This document shows positions 24,739 to 32,402 of a stretch of 64,000 nucleotides of DNA, one piece after another. The notes beneath the pieces were generated by a model that saw only the letters and a program-made list of their open reading frames with translations, did not search any database and was not told the DNA's origin. The DNA lies in NCBI RefSeq assembly GCF_021353295.2, contig NZ_CP120635.1:1601001-1665000 (forward strand), read 5' to 3'. The first letter of the stretch is position 1. The number at the start of each line of letters is the position of its first letter. Both the position numbers and the translations under genes were made by a program. Origin of the DNA: Pseudodesulfovibrio thermohalotolerans (GTDB taxonomy: Bacteria; Desulfobacterota; Desulfovibrionia; Desulfovibrionales; Desulfovibrionaceae).

Positions 24739-24768
24739 AAGGAAGGAAGGAAGGAAGGAAGGAAGGAA
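24739..24768. repeat. AAGG tetranucleotide tract, seven copies
   Basis: Seven AAGG units plus AA, in the noncoding gap downstream of the 208-residue minus-strand gene (CCTT repeats on that strand). It is not inside a credible reading frame, so phase variation is unlikely. Confidence 0.8.
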
Positions 24769-24775
24769 TGGGAAA

Positions 24776-24799
24776 GGCCCAAGGCGACGGCCAGGGGCC
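24776..24799 (-). terminator. Hairpin after the 208-residue gene
   Basis: GGCCC and GGGCC with an inner GGC/GCC pair. On the minus strand TTTCCC and a pyrimidine tract follow. Weak terminator. Confidence 0.45.
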
Positions 24800-24807
24800 T
24801 GTTCCGA

Positions 24808-25434
24808 CTACGCACCGGCCCCGGAAACGAAATCCAGGACACGCCTTACATGCTCCTCACCGTGGACCTTAACCTCTTCCCTGAGGTTGCTTATCAACCG
24901 CGCATCCTCCGGAGACAGCTGCACGACCCCATCGATCTCTATCGTCGCCGAATGCGTGACGCTCTCCGACGTTTTGACAGCGACATCCGGCGGCCATGCG
25001 CCAACGACACCGAACCCGTCGTCTGCGAGGTCAGGCTCCGGCTCCGGCACGATTCCGACGACCGCCGTCACAGTCCGAAAACCATTGCGCAACACGATCG
25101 AGATACCGGCCTGTATGATCGTGCCCGGAGCCAGGCGCACGGTCTGCGCCCCGGTCGCCAGATCCCCTTCATCGCACGTGTCGTTGACCAGCGGCCTGGA
25201 ACGGCCGGACAGGACGACGTTGTTGTGCTTGCTCACGTAGCACTGGCCATGAACGACACAGGCCCAGGTTTTGACCTCATCGACGTCTGGCAACCAGTCC
25301 TTCTCTCGGCCTCGGCCGTCAACGAACCGAACATCAGGCCTTACCGTGACCGGCACGAGCCTATCCTGCGCGGCGGCGGCGGAGGCATCCGGACCACCAA
25401 AAATCCCCTTGATCATTTCCCTGCTCAATTCCAT
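24808..25434 (-). CDS. Hypothetical phage protein, 208 residues
   Basis: Start at 25434 after GGAGAGAAAAAAG. It begins MELSREMIKGIFGGPDASAA, has a beta-rich core with DGRGREKDWLPDVDEVKTWA and a glycine/proline-rich part, and ends with a helical segment SPEDARLISNLREEVKVHGE. No recognised domain. Possibly an early or regulatory phage protein. Confidence 0.6.
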   Translation of the reverse strand: MELSREMIKGIFGGPDASAAAAQDRLVPVTVRPDVRFVDGRGREKDWLPDVDEVKTWACVVHGQCYVSKHNNVVLSGRSRPLVNDTCDEGDLATGAQTVRLAPGTIIQAGISIVLRNGFRTVTAVVGIVPEPEPDLADDGFGVVGAWPPDVAVKTSESVTHSATIEIDGVVQLSPEDARLISNLREEVKVHGEEHVRRVLDFVSGAGA

Positions 25435-25459
25435 CTTTTTTCTCTCCGTTTTTCTTTGT

Positions 25460-25483
25460 GGCCCCCAGCCTCCTTTGGGGGCC
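25460..25483 (-). other. GGCCCCC hairpin between minus-strand genes
   Basis: GGCCCCC and GGGGGCC flank AGCCTCCTTT. It sits between the 145- and 208-residue genes. On the minus strand it is followed by an A-rich ribosome-site region. Confidence 0.45.
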
Positions 25484-25490
25484 TGTTGAA

Positions 25491-25928
25491 CTATCCGCGG
25501 TTCTCGCTTTCGATGAGCCCCTCTTCAATCCACCTATTCAATCCCTTGCTGAAAACACCTTTTACCGCCGGTCGATTGTTGAACCGCTTGGTCTTCATCC
25601 ATCCAAGCTCTCCGTGGCGGTCAGACGTGTATGCCCCGGAAAGCGTGGACCCGATGACGAACACCACACTGTCAGTGTAGTCCCCGTATAATTCCAGGGC
25701 GTTGATATCGAGTCCGTAAATGCTGACGTCGATTTTCCCGGCTCCGCAGTTGTCGATGCAGTGGCTAAAGCAATCGTTGTGCTCGCGCAGACTCACTCCG
25801 CCATAGATAATGTCCTTGATGTAAGTGCTGGACGAATAGCCGTTGGGATGGTGAAACCGCATGTCCATGGTGTCCCATTCCTCGTCATAGCCAAGTCCCT
25901 GAAAATCTCCATTGATGCGCCGATCCAT
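25491..25928 (-). CDS. Hypothetical phage protein, 145 residues
   Basis: The ATG at 25928 (MDRRINGDFQGLGYDEEWDT) is chosen because AAGGAG lies eight bases upstream; an earlier in-frame ATG is less well placed. The middle contains HNDCFSHCIDNCG, a cluster of Cys and His that could bind metal, then alternating beta strands (IDVSIYGLDINALELYGDYT) and a C-terminal helix. No family recognised. A copy of the duplicated element precedes it. Confidence 0.6.
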   Translation of the reverse strand: MDRRINGDFQGLGYDEEWDTMDMRFHHPNGYSSSTYIKDIIYGGVSLREHNDCFSHCIDNCGAGKIDVSIYGLDINALELYGDYTDSVVFVIGSTLSGAYTSDRHGELGWMKTKRFNNRPAVKGVFSKGLNRWIEEGLIESENRG

Positions 25929-25971
25929 TTCTTCATCTCCTTGTTTCATGGGGTTTTCCCCGCCCCATGCC

Positions 25972-26118
25972 TAAGTTATTTCACATCAAAACGAGCAATT
26001 TCAACTGTTTACAATAATATTTTTTACGCTATAACCCAAACACAAAACACCCTGGCGCTGACCGGTTTTTGTTGATTTGGAAACGACAAAAAGCGGTAAC
26101 ACGAAAAAAAAGATTTTA
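25972..26118 (-). promoter_or_regulatory. Duplicated upstream element, copy 2
   Basis: TAAGTTATTTCACATC, GCAATTTCAACT and GACCGGTTTTTG recur here in the same order as at 24568-24701, with spacing about 12 bases longer between the second and third block, and CACGAAA at the end. It fills most of the 302-base gap 25929-26230, which shows no gene. It is likely a promoter/operator for the 145-residue gene. Confidence 0.5.
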
Positions 26119-26169
26119 TGCGCTTGAAAAAGTGGTGGGGAATTGGGGAAATGGGAAAGGACAAGGAAA

Positions 26170-26202
26170 ATGAAAAGAAAAAGGCCCCCGGAAAGGGGGC
26201 CT
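26170..26202 (-). terminator. Intrinsic terminator of the 286-residue gene
   Basis: AGGCCCCC-GGAAA-GGGGGCCT. On the minus strand it is followed by TTTTTCTTTTC, a good T-run. Confidence 0.7.
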
Positions 26203-26230
26203 GAAGGAGGGCGCGACGGCTTGACGGGGA

Positions 26231-27091
26231 TCAGTCGTCGGCCGGGGGGGACGTGGGAGACTTGTGGTCGGGGTCGCGAACGTGGCGGACGATCAGGAAA
26301 TCGAAAAACTTGCTGCCGTGACCGTCGAGGCGATATTGTCCGGCGAGGAGGCGGAGGTGATGGCAGCGTGGCGATGTGTCGACCTCGTAATGCGGCTCAC
26401 GGCCGCGAAGATACCCGCGAACTTTGACCGGATTTCCGCAGTAAATACAACGGGTTTTGATCGTTGCCGGGCCGTCGTTTGGGATTACTTTGCGGACCTC
26501 GGTCAGGTCGGGGAGGGCTTCAAAGCCGGTCATCTCGAAGCCGGCTTTGTAGACGGTCGCCGGCGTTACAATCGGCGATCGGAGGCATTTTTTTGCGAGT
26601 GCTTCATAGTGCTCGATCGCGTCGATTGATGCGACGCGACCGGTATATTTAGCGATATGACGGCCGTGAACGGTGTCGTCGAGGAGGCAGGTGGCAGAGG
26701 CGTCGGTCGTCAGGACGGCCGGGTGGCCAATATCATATCCAGGGAGGTCGTGAAAATGGACAGTGCCGTGGAGCTGGAGGATGCGAAGTTTTTGCATCAG
26801 GTCGACGATATTTTGGCCGTCCCAGAGGAGGTTTTGTGGGCGGATTCCGCCTGGGATCAGTCCCTGGCTTTTGAGATAGTTGACGGCGCATCCGAACTCG
26901 TTGACCGGCATCCCATGGGTTGAGATTGCAAGGTATCCTGACCGGATATTGATCTCTGCTGCGAGGTCTTCCGGGACGGAGAACAGTTCTGGCCATGAGC
27001 AATAGATCTCCTGCTGATAAGCGTCATGCTTGTCGATTTCCCCGTTTTCCAGCGCCCCTGGGCGGCGTGATTTTCGTATTAGTTTTTCCAT
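26231..27091 (-). CDS. Hypothetical phage protein with CxxC site, 286 residues
   Basis: The ATG at 27091 (MEKLIRKSRRPGALENGEID) has a strong GGAGGAAGG ribosome site, favouring it over the longer frame. Internal features: EIYCSWPELFSVPEDLAAEI, a helical middle, then TRCIYCGNPVKVRGYL, a CxxC that could be a zinc knuckle with later CHHL, and a basic end. No nuclease or helicase motif is visible. Together with the two genes upstream it forms the right-most transcript of the prophage. Confidence 0.65.
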   Translation of the reverse strand: MEKLIRKSRRPGALENGEIDKHDAYQQEIYCSWPELFSVPEDLAAEINIRSGYLAISTHGMPVNEFGCAVNYLKSQGLIPGGIRPQNLLWDGQNIVDLMQKLRILQLHGTVHFHDLPGYDIGHPAVLTTDASATCLLDDTVHGRHIAKYTGRVASIDAIEHYEALAKKCLRSPIVTPATVYKAGFEMTGFEALPDLTEVRKVIPNDGPATIKTRCIYCGNPVKVRGYLRGREPHYEVDTSPRCHHLRLLAGQYRLDGHGSKFFDFLIVRHVRDPDHKSPTSPPADD

Positions 27092-27107
27092 AATTCCTTC
27101 CTCCTTT

Positions 27108-27482
27108 CTAAAAGTCGTCGACAGCCGCCCGGAGCATGTCGCCAAGATTTTTTTCTCGTTTCCGACCAGACAGCATTGCGCCGCTAAAAATATCGAAAAC
27201 CAAGGCCCGTTTTTCAGAACGCTGAACAGCGTCGTTATGCGCTTTGACGATATACGCCGGAGCACCGTCGGCTGGTTCCCAAAGTTCAACTGGAAACGTG
27301 ACGTAATGAAGTGAGCCACGGTCTGGCAGGAATTCGGCGACAATATCTCCGCTATCTTCGAGATAAAGTCGAATCCCCGAAAACAGTTCTGACATTGAAT
27401 ACCTTGCGGTGACACCGGCCCTGACCAACTCGGCGAAGATCGTCTCGTCGAGAACAACGTGTTTCCTGCTTATTTCGCACAT
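27108..27482 (-). CDS. Hypothetical phage protein, 124 residues
   Basis: The ATG at 27482 (MCEISRKHVVLDETIFAELV) has GGAG eight bases upstream, inside the end of the previous gene whose stop is two bases away, so translation is probably coupled. Mixed alpha/beta (SGIRLYLEDSGDIVAEFLPD), ending in a helix. No family recognised. Confidence 0.6.
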   Translation of the reverse strand: MCEISRKHVVLDETIFAELVRAGVTARYSMSELFSGIRLYLEDSGDIVAEFLPDRGSLHYVTFPVELWEPADGAPAYIVKAHNDAVQRSEKRALVFDIFSGAMLSGRKREKNLGDMLRAAVDDF

Positions 27483-27484
27483 AG

Positions 27485-27814
27485 TTAGCACTCCATGTTG
27501 GCAACTATTTCAAGAAGAGCGTCTTGGTTGTCGAACACCTCGTCACGAGACAGCGCGATCTCCTCCTGGACCTGCGGATCAGTGGTGATCAAAGCCGAAG
27601 TCGTATCGAACCAGGTAAACACCCGGCCAACATGCCTCCCACTCATGGGATCAAACGAAATCTGGAGATGGTAAAAGACGGCCCCAGGAACGGCGACCAA
27701 CGTCTCGCTGATGACGAGATCGTCAACCGTCGGAAGCGCCGCAATCAGCGATCTGCGATCTTCTGCGGCGGCAATCCGCTCAACTTCAGCTTCCAAAAAA
27801 TCTGATATCCGCAT
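27485..27814 (-). CDS. Hypothetical phage protein, 109 (or 135) residues
   Basis: The ATG at 27814 (MRISDFLEAEVERIAAAEDR) has a weak GGGGG site; a longer frame from a TTG at 27892 is also possible (TPDEIELCFGFVGQSWPVTA). Start choice is open. It contains LVAVPGAVFYHLQISFDPMS and ends ALLEIVANMEC. It is the outermost gene of the prophage, next to the attachment region. Function unknown. Confidence 0.5.
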   Translation of the reverse strand: MRISDFLEAEVERIAAAEDRRSLIAALPTVDDLVISETLVAVPGAVFYHLQISFDPMSGRHVGRVFTWFDTTSALITTDPQVQEEIALSRDEVFDNQDALLEIVANMEC

Positions 27815-27960
27815 CAAACCCCCGTCGTTTGCGGTTACCGGCCAGGACTGGCCGACGAAGCCAAAGCATAGCTCGATTTCGTCGGGCGTCAACGAGAGAA
27901 AAGAAATAAAAAGAGGGAGTTAGACTCTTGTTAATCGGTGCGGGTGGTTATGATATTTGG

Positions 27961-28071
27961 CGGTGGCCAGGGGGTGGCACGGAGAGTGGAGGACGCTTCA
28001 GGTCTGGCCACCGAGAATGGCGGTTACACGATGGTTACACTGTTGTGCTTGTGTAACCGGCATGTGTAACC
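27961..28071. repeat. Inverted-repeat cluster at the prophage end
   Basis: CGGTGGCCAG (27961-27970) pairs with CTGGCCACCG (28004-28013). Then GGTTACAC occurs twice directly (28022-28029, 28033-28040) and its complement GTGTAACC twice (28051-28058, 28064-28071), around a ten-base centre. The segment is noncoding. Such paired 8-mers resemble arm sites for a recombinase or operator sites; no protein is assigned. Confidence 0.7.
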
Positions 28072-28110
28072 AAAGAAAAGGGCACTTACAACTTTATGCT
28101 GTAAGTGCCC
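28072..28110 (-). terminator. Terminator downstream of tRNA-Pro
   Basis: GGGCACTTACA (28080-28090) pairs perfectly with TGTAAGTGCCC (28100-28110). On the minus strand TTTTCTTTGG follows, the expected terminator of tRNA-Pro. It may be of phage or host origin depending on the true attachment core. Confidence 0.75.
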
Positions 28111-28118
28111 GTAATCTC

Positions 28119-28195
28119 TGGTCGGGATGACTGGATTCGAACCAGCGATCTCTGCGTCCCGAACGCAGCGCTCTACCAGACTGAGCCACATCCCG
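28119..28195 (-). tRNA. tRNA-Pro (anticodon CGG)
   Basis: Read on the minus strand: acceptor CGGGATG/CATCCCG, D arm with GGTAGAGC, anticodon arm CTGCG-TTCGGGA-CGCAG (anticodon CGG, 28159-28161), T arm with TTCGAAT, and encoded ACCA end. The 3' end faces the prophage, as expected if the phage integrated into it and restored the gene. A promoter is probably in 28200-28240 (TTGCCT about 17 bases before TAAACA). Confidence 0.95.
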
Positions 28196-28377
28196 ATGCA
28201 CGTGAGGAGAGGTGTTTAGCGTAGCCCTGATGAAAAGGCAAGGGAAAATTTCAATCAAAGTTAAGGTTGTGGACAAAGAGGCAAAAGCCACTTAAGGTCG
28301 GAAATTGAAAGACAAAATGACATCCTGCCGAGCCTGAATCGGTTGCTGGCGTACGTTTGCGGGGGATTTTCCGCAGT

Positions 28378-28395
28378 CCCGGGGGCTCCCCCGGG
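28378..28395 (+). other. GC hairpin in the cheB leader
   Basis: CCCGGGGG and CCCCCGGG form a perfect 8-bp stem 30 bases upstream of the cheB ribosome site. The segment 28196-28438 otherwise holds no gene. Confidence 0.5.
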
Positions 28396-28438
28396 GGGTG
28401 GAAATTCGCAATATGCCGTTTTCCAAGGAGTTGCATAC

Positions 28439-29482
28439 GTGATTAAAGTTCTCGTCGTTGATGATTCCGCATTCATGCGCAAGGCCATCAGCACGATGCT
28501 CGACAAGGACCCCGACATCTCCGTGGTGGGGGTGGCCCGCAATGGGCGGGAAGGGCTGGACATGGTGCGTCGGCTCGACCCGGATGTCGTGACCATGGAC
28601 ATCGAGATGCCCGAGATGGACGGTCTGACCGCCCTGCGGCACATAATGATGGAATCACCCCGGCCCGTGCTCATGGTCAGCTCCCTGACCACCGAAGGTG
28701 CGGAGTCCACCCTGAAGGCCATGGAGCTCGGCGCCGTGGACTTCATTCCCAAGCAGCTTTCCAAGGTGTCCCTCGACATCATCAAGATCGAGCGGGATCT
28801 CATCGAGAGGGTCAAGACCGTGGCCGCCAGGAAAATGCGCCACACCGCCGCTCGATCCGCCCGCAGGACGCCTCGGCCCGTGGCCGCGCCCCGGGTGGGC
28901 GGGCGTCCCCAGCGCGACGTGGTGGCCATCGGCGTTTCCACCGGCGGTCCGCCCGTGGTCCAGAAAATTCTTTCTTCGCTGCCCGCTGATTTCCCGGCCG
29001 GCATCGTTATCGCCCAGCACATGCCCGCTGCCTTTACCGGCCCGTTCGCGGCCCGACTCGACGGGGTAAGCAAAATCAAGGTCAAGGAAGCCGAGAGCGG
29101 CGACATCCTCAGGCCCGGCCACGCGTTTGTGGCTCCCGGCGGCAGGCATATCGTCCTCGATCAGAAGATCAGCCGCATTGAGATCGTGGTCACGGACGAG
29201 CCCGCCGAAGCCCTTTACAAACCCTCCGCCAACGTGCTTATCAGCTCGGTGGCCGAGGCTGTGGGGCGACGCGGGCTCGGCGTCATCCTGACCGGCATGG
29301 GCAACGACGGGTGCGAAGGCGTCCGCGATCTCAAGGCGAAGGGCGGGCGGGCCCTGGCCCAAAGCGATTCCACCTGCGTGGTCTACGGTATGCCGAAGGC
29401 CGTGGTGGAGGAGAACCTGGCGGACGAAATAGTGGATCTCGACGACATGGCCGAGTCCATTCTGGCTAATCTTTACAAGTAA
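28439..29482 (+). CDS. cheB: Chemotaxis protein-glutamate methylesterase CheB
   Basis: 347 residues from a GTG at 28439 with GGAG eight bases upstream; an earlier in-frame codon gives a low-complexity extension. A receiver domain (residues about 1-125; IKVLVVDDSAFMRK, phosphorylatable Asp in VTMDIEMPEMDG) is joined by a basic linker to the methylesterase domain with Ser in AIGVSTGGPPVVQ, His in IAQHMPAAFTG and Asp in ILTGMGNDGCEG. It removes methyl groups from chemoreceptors when phosphorylated by CheA. First gene of the operon with HEAT protein, cheR, cheY and cheA. Confidence 0.95.
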   Translation: MIKVLVVDDSAFMRKAISTMLDKDPDISVVGVARNGREGLDMVRRLDPDVVTMDIEMPEMDGLTALRHIMMESPRPVLMVSSLTTEGAESTLKAMELGAVDFIPKQLSKVSLDIIKIERDLIERVKTVAARKMRHTAARSARRTPRPVAAPRVGGRPQRDVVAIGVSTGGPPVVQKILSSLPADFPAGIVIAQHMPAAFTGPFAARLDGVSKIKVKEAESGDILRPGHAFVAPGGRHIVLDQKISRIEIVVTDEPAEALYKPSANVLISSVAEAVGRRGLGVILTGMGNDGCEGVRDLKAKGGRALAQSDSTCVVYGMPKAVVEENLADEIVDLDDMAESILANLYK

Positions 29483-29521
29483 CAAACGACCCGCGAACCG
29501 GAAGGGGGGAGGTCTGACGTC

Positions 29522-31453
29522 ATGGCGGATTGTACCGAATATTTGGCCTTGCTGAGCAGCGACAACAAGGAGATTGTCCGGGAGAGCGCCTTCAGGGCAG
29601 GCGAGGACAACTGTGTCGAGGCCGTGCCCAGGCTGGCCGAGCTGCTCAAGACCCATCATTTGGGCATCCAGGAGGCCGTGGACAGCTCCCTGCGCAAGAT
29701 CGGCGGCCGGGAGACCGTGGGAGCGGTCATACCGCTGCTGCGCTCCGACGAGGCCTCCGTGCGCAATCTGGCCATGGACATCCTTCGCGAGGTGGGCAAC
29801 CAGGACATGCCGTCGCTTATTGATCTGACCCTGGACGACGACCCGGACATCCGTATTTTCGTGGCCGATATTCTCGGCTCCACCGGGAGTCTCCTGGCGG
29901 TTCAGCCTCTTTGCGAGGCCCTGCTTGGCGATCCCGAGGTCAACGTTCGCTATCAGGCCGCCGTGAGCTTGGGCGAACTCGGCATGGAGGACGCCATTCC
30001 ATGTTTGAATCAAGCCATCAATGACGAGGAGTGGGTTCAGTACTCCGTGATCGAGGCTCTGACCAAGATCGGGCATACCAGCTCGGTGGATGCCCTGGTC
30101 AAGGCCCTGGACGGCGCCTCCGATCTGGTCGCTTCCATGATAATCGATTCTCTTGGCGAGATGGGCAACGTCAAGGCCGTGACCATGCTCCTCAGGCGGA
30201 TTGCCGATTCCCCCACGGCTCTGCGCAACAAGATCGTCAAAGCCATCGTCAAGATTCTCGGCGGCAAGTCCCTGACCCTGCTCAGCGATGAGGAACGGGA
30301 GCGGTTCAGGCAATACCTGCTGGTGGCTTTGCAGGATGAGGACGAGGAGATTCAGGACGCGGCCATTCAGGGACTGGCCTACGTGGGCGGCGAGGACGCT
30401 TCCGCAGGCATCCTCAGTATCGCCGGAAAGTTGGATCAGGATCGCGACCACGACCGGCTGGAGCTGATTATCGGTTTTCTGGCCCAGATCGGCCTGACCG
30501 AGGCGCTCAAGACCGTGCTGCTCGGCGAGGACCAGGACGAGGCCCGCGTGGCCGTGCAGGTTCTTTCCCATATCGCTCCGAATGCCTGCACCCTGGACAA
30601 CTGTGTCTGCCAGGTGCTCATGGAGGCATTCTGGAAGGCCTCTCTGCCCGTGCAGCGGCAGATCGTCGGCGTAGTGGCCGCCAAGGGCGAGGAGCAGACA
30701 AAGGATTTCTTCATCAAGGTTCTCAACGAGCATCAGGACGGCACCGTGCTGAAGAGCGCGGTCTATCTGCTTGGCGAGAAGCTCAGGCTGCCCGAGGTGG
30801 TGGACCGGATTTTTCCGCTCATGGAGCATCAGTACGACGATGTGAAGGAGGCCGCGCTGGATGCGTGCATCGCCATCGGCGGCCCCGATGTTCAGGCCCA
30901 TTTCCAGGAAATGTTCGGAAGTTCCGAGTCGATCAATCGGCTCATGGCCGCTTACGCCCTGGGCAAGCTCGGGCCCATGGAGAATCTTGATATCCTGACC
31001 CAAGCTGCGGAGGACGAGGTCCCGGACATCCGCAAGGTGGCCGTGGAGGCCCTGGCCGCTTCCGGCGGCGACGACGCGGTCTGGCGGCCCTTGGTCCTGC
31101 ACCGGCTGTTTGACGAGAGCAAGGACGTTCGTTTGACGGTCGTTGAGATCATGGGACGCCACTATGACCGGGATATGGTCCCCCATCTTCTGGATGCCCT
31201 GAACGACGAGGACGACTGGGTCAAGATTCGGGCCATGGACGCCCTGGGCGAGCACGCCACTGTCGAGGCCGTCCCGCTCATGATCGACATGCTGGACAAC
31301 TCCAATCGGTTCGTGGTCATGAAGGCTGTCGAAGCCCTTGGTAACATCGGCGGCAGCGAGGCCTTCGCGGCCTTGTTGGAAGTAACCAACCGCGACGAGT
31401 ACGAACTGGTCAGCGCGGCCGAAGAAGCCATCTCCAAGATTCAGGAAATGTAG
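29522..31453 (+). CDS. HEAT-repeat protein in the chemotaxis operon
   Basis: 643 residues made almost entirely of HEAT/PBS-like helical repeats: AVPRLAELLKTHHLGIQEAV, AVIPLLRSDEASVRNLAMDI, AVQPLCEALLGDPEVNVRYQ, AIPCLNQAINDEEWVQYSVI and so on to MIDMLDNSNRFVVMKAVEAL. No catalytic motif. GGGGGGAGG lies upstream of the ATG. Between cheB and cheR it is likely a scaffold for the chemotaxis proteins; similar genes occur in Desulfovibrio che operons. Confidence 0.85.
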   Translation: MADCTEYLALLSSDNKEIVRESAFRAGEDNCVEAVPRLAELLKTHHLGIQEAVDSSLRKIGGRETVGAVIPLLRSDEASVRNLAMDILREVGNQDMPSLIDLTLDDDPDIRIFVADILGSTGSLLAVQPLCEALLGDPEVNVRYQAAVSLGELGMEDAIPCLNQAINDEEWVQYSVIEALTKIGHTSSVDALVKALDGASDLVASMIIDSLGEMGNVKAVTMLLRRIADSPTALRNKIVKAIVKILGGKSLTLLSDEERERFRQYLLVALQDEDEEIQDAAIQGLAYVGGEDASAGILSIAGKLDQDRDHDRLELIIGFLAQIGLTEALKTVLLGEDQDEARVAVQVLSHIAPNACTLDNCVCQVLMEAFWKASLPVQRQIVGVVAAKGEEQTKDFFIKVLNEHQDGTVLKSAVYLLGEKLRLPEVVDRIFPLMEHQYDDVKEAALDACIAIGGPDVQAHFQEMFGSSESINRLMAAYALGKLGPMENLDILTQAAEDEVPDIRKVAVEALAASGGDDAVWRPLVLHRLFDESKDVRLTVVEIMGRHYDRDMVPHLLDALNDEDDWVKIRAMDALGEHATVEAVPLMIDMLDNSNRFVVMKAVEALGNIGGSEAFAALLEVTNRDEYELVSAAEEAISKIQEM

Positions 31454-31468
31454 GAGCACTTCACAGGA

Positions 31469-32344
31469 ATGTCGTCTCTCTTTTCGAAAACCATATCCCT
31501 CGGCAAGGAACTCAAGATCACGGATCAGGAGTTCTCCAATCTGCGGGATTTCATTTATGCCGAATGCGGCATCTATATCGCGGACAATCGCAAGTATCTG
31601 TTGGAAAACCGACTTGGGAACCGGCTCAAGAAGCTCAACCTGAAGAATTTCGACGAATACTACAATCTGCTTCGGTTCGACCCGGCCAAGGGTGCGGAGA
31701 TGAAAAAGCTGTTCGAGGTCATCACCACCAACGAAACCAGCTTTTACCGCAACCCGCCCCAGTTGAAGGTCTTTCAGGAAGAGGTGCTGCCTCACGTCCT
31801 CGACTCTTGCCGGAAGAAGGGCAGGAGGCTTCGGTTGTGGTCGGCCGGTTGCTCGACCGGCGAGGAGCCCTATACCATCTCCATCATTCTTCGCGAGATG
31901 CTCAAGGCGGAACTCGCTTCCTGGGACATTCGCATCACCGCCAACGACCTTTCCGAACGGGTGTTGGAGTCGGCCCGGCGGGGAGTGTACAACGACTATA
32001 CCCTGCGGACCGCGCCGGAGGAGATCGTCGCACGCTACTTCGACCGCGACAACGGACAGAACAAGATCAAGCCCGAGGTCAAGCGGCTCGTTAGCTTCGG
32101 GCAGATCAACCTCAAGGACCGGATGCAGCTCAGGCGTGTCGAACGTTCGCAGATAGTTTTCTGCCGGAATGTCATTATTTATTTCGATGACGAGATGAAA
32201 AAGCGGGTTATCAACGCCTTTTACGACAACCTGCTTCCGGGCGGTTATCTGGTCATCGGCCATTCCGAGTCGCTGCACAACATTACCCGTGCGTTCAAGC
32301 CCATTCACTATCCTGGTGCCATCATTTATCAGAAGGAGGAGTAG
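31469..32344 (+). CDS. cheR: Chemotaxis methyltransferase CheR
   Basis: 291 residues. An N-terminal helical CheR domain (FSNLRDFIYAECGIYIADNR) precedes an S-adenosylmethionine domain with LWSAGCSTGEEPYTISIILR, ANDLSERVLESARRG and IVFCRNVIIYFDDEMKKRVI, all family signatures. It methylates receptor glutamates, opposing CheB. It starts 15 bases after the HEAT gene stop. Confidence 0.95.
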   Translation: MSSLFSKTISLGKELKITDQEFSNLRDFIYAECGIYIADNRKYLLENRLGNRLKKLNLKNFDEYYNLLRFDPAKGAEMKKLFEVITTNETSFYRNPPQLKVFQEEVLPHVLDSCRKKGRRLRLWSAGCSTGEEPYTISIILREMLKAELASWDIRITANDLSERVLESARRGVYNDYTLRTAPEEIVARYFDRDNGQNKIKPEVKRLVSFGQINLKDRMQLRRVERSQIVFCRNVIIYFDDEMKKRVINAFYDNLLPGGYLVIGHSESLHNITRAFKPIHYPGAIIYQKEE

Positions 32345-32402
32345 GACGTGTTCCGTGAAGGATTTGATGTGGTGACGCCTGCCGTGCTAATAAGGGGGAG
32401 TT

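Larger units (their letters stand above)
1..28118. mobile_element. Siphovirus-like prophage, right-hand part (left end outside window)
   Basis: A continuous block of virion genes runs from large terminase through portal, capsid, tail tube, tape measure and tail tip to lysis genes, followed by convergent minus-strand orphan genes up to tRNA-Pro. Functional order matches long non-contractile-tailed phages: the K-, L-, M- and J-like tail-tip genes and a G/GT frameshift are present and no sheath protein is seen. No integrase, repressor, replication gene or small terminase is visible, so these must lie to the left or be lost. The right boundary is placed at the 3' end of tRNA-Pro because tRNA 3' ends are common attachment sites; the exact core is not determined. 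Reading frames look intact, so the prophage may be functional. Confidence 0.9.

Noticed and set aside
24736..25680. 314-residue plus-strand frame beginning MKEGRKEGRKE at the AAGG tract
   Set aside because: Antisense to the 208- and 145-residue minus-strand genes, which have proper ribosome sites. The repeat therefore does not look like a phase-variable switch.
28655..32308. 1217-residue open frame on the minus strand over cheB, HEAT gene and cheR
   Set aside because: It is antisense to well-supported chemotaxis genes and arises from GC-rich third positions; it has no ribosome site or known domain.
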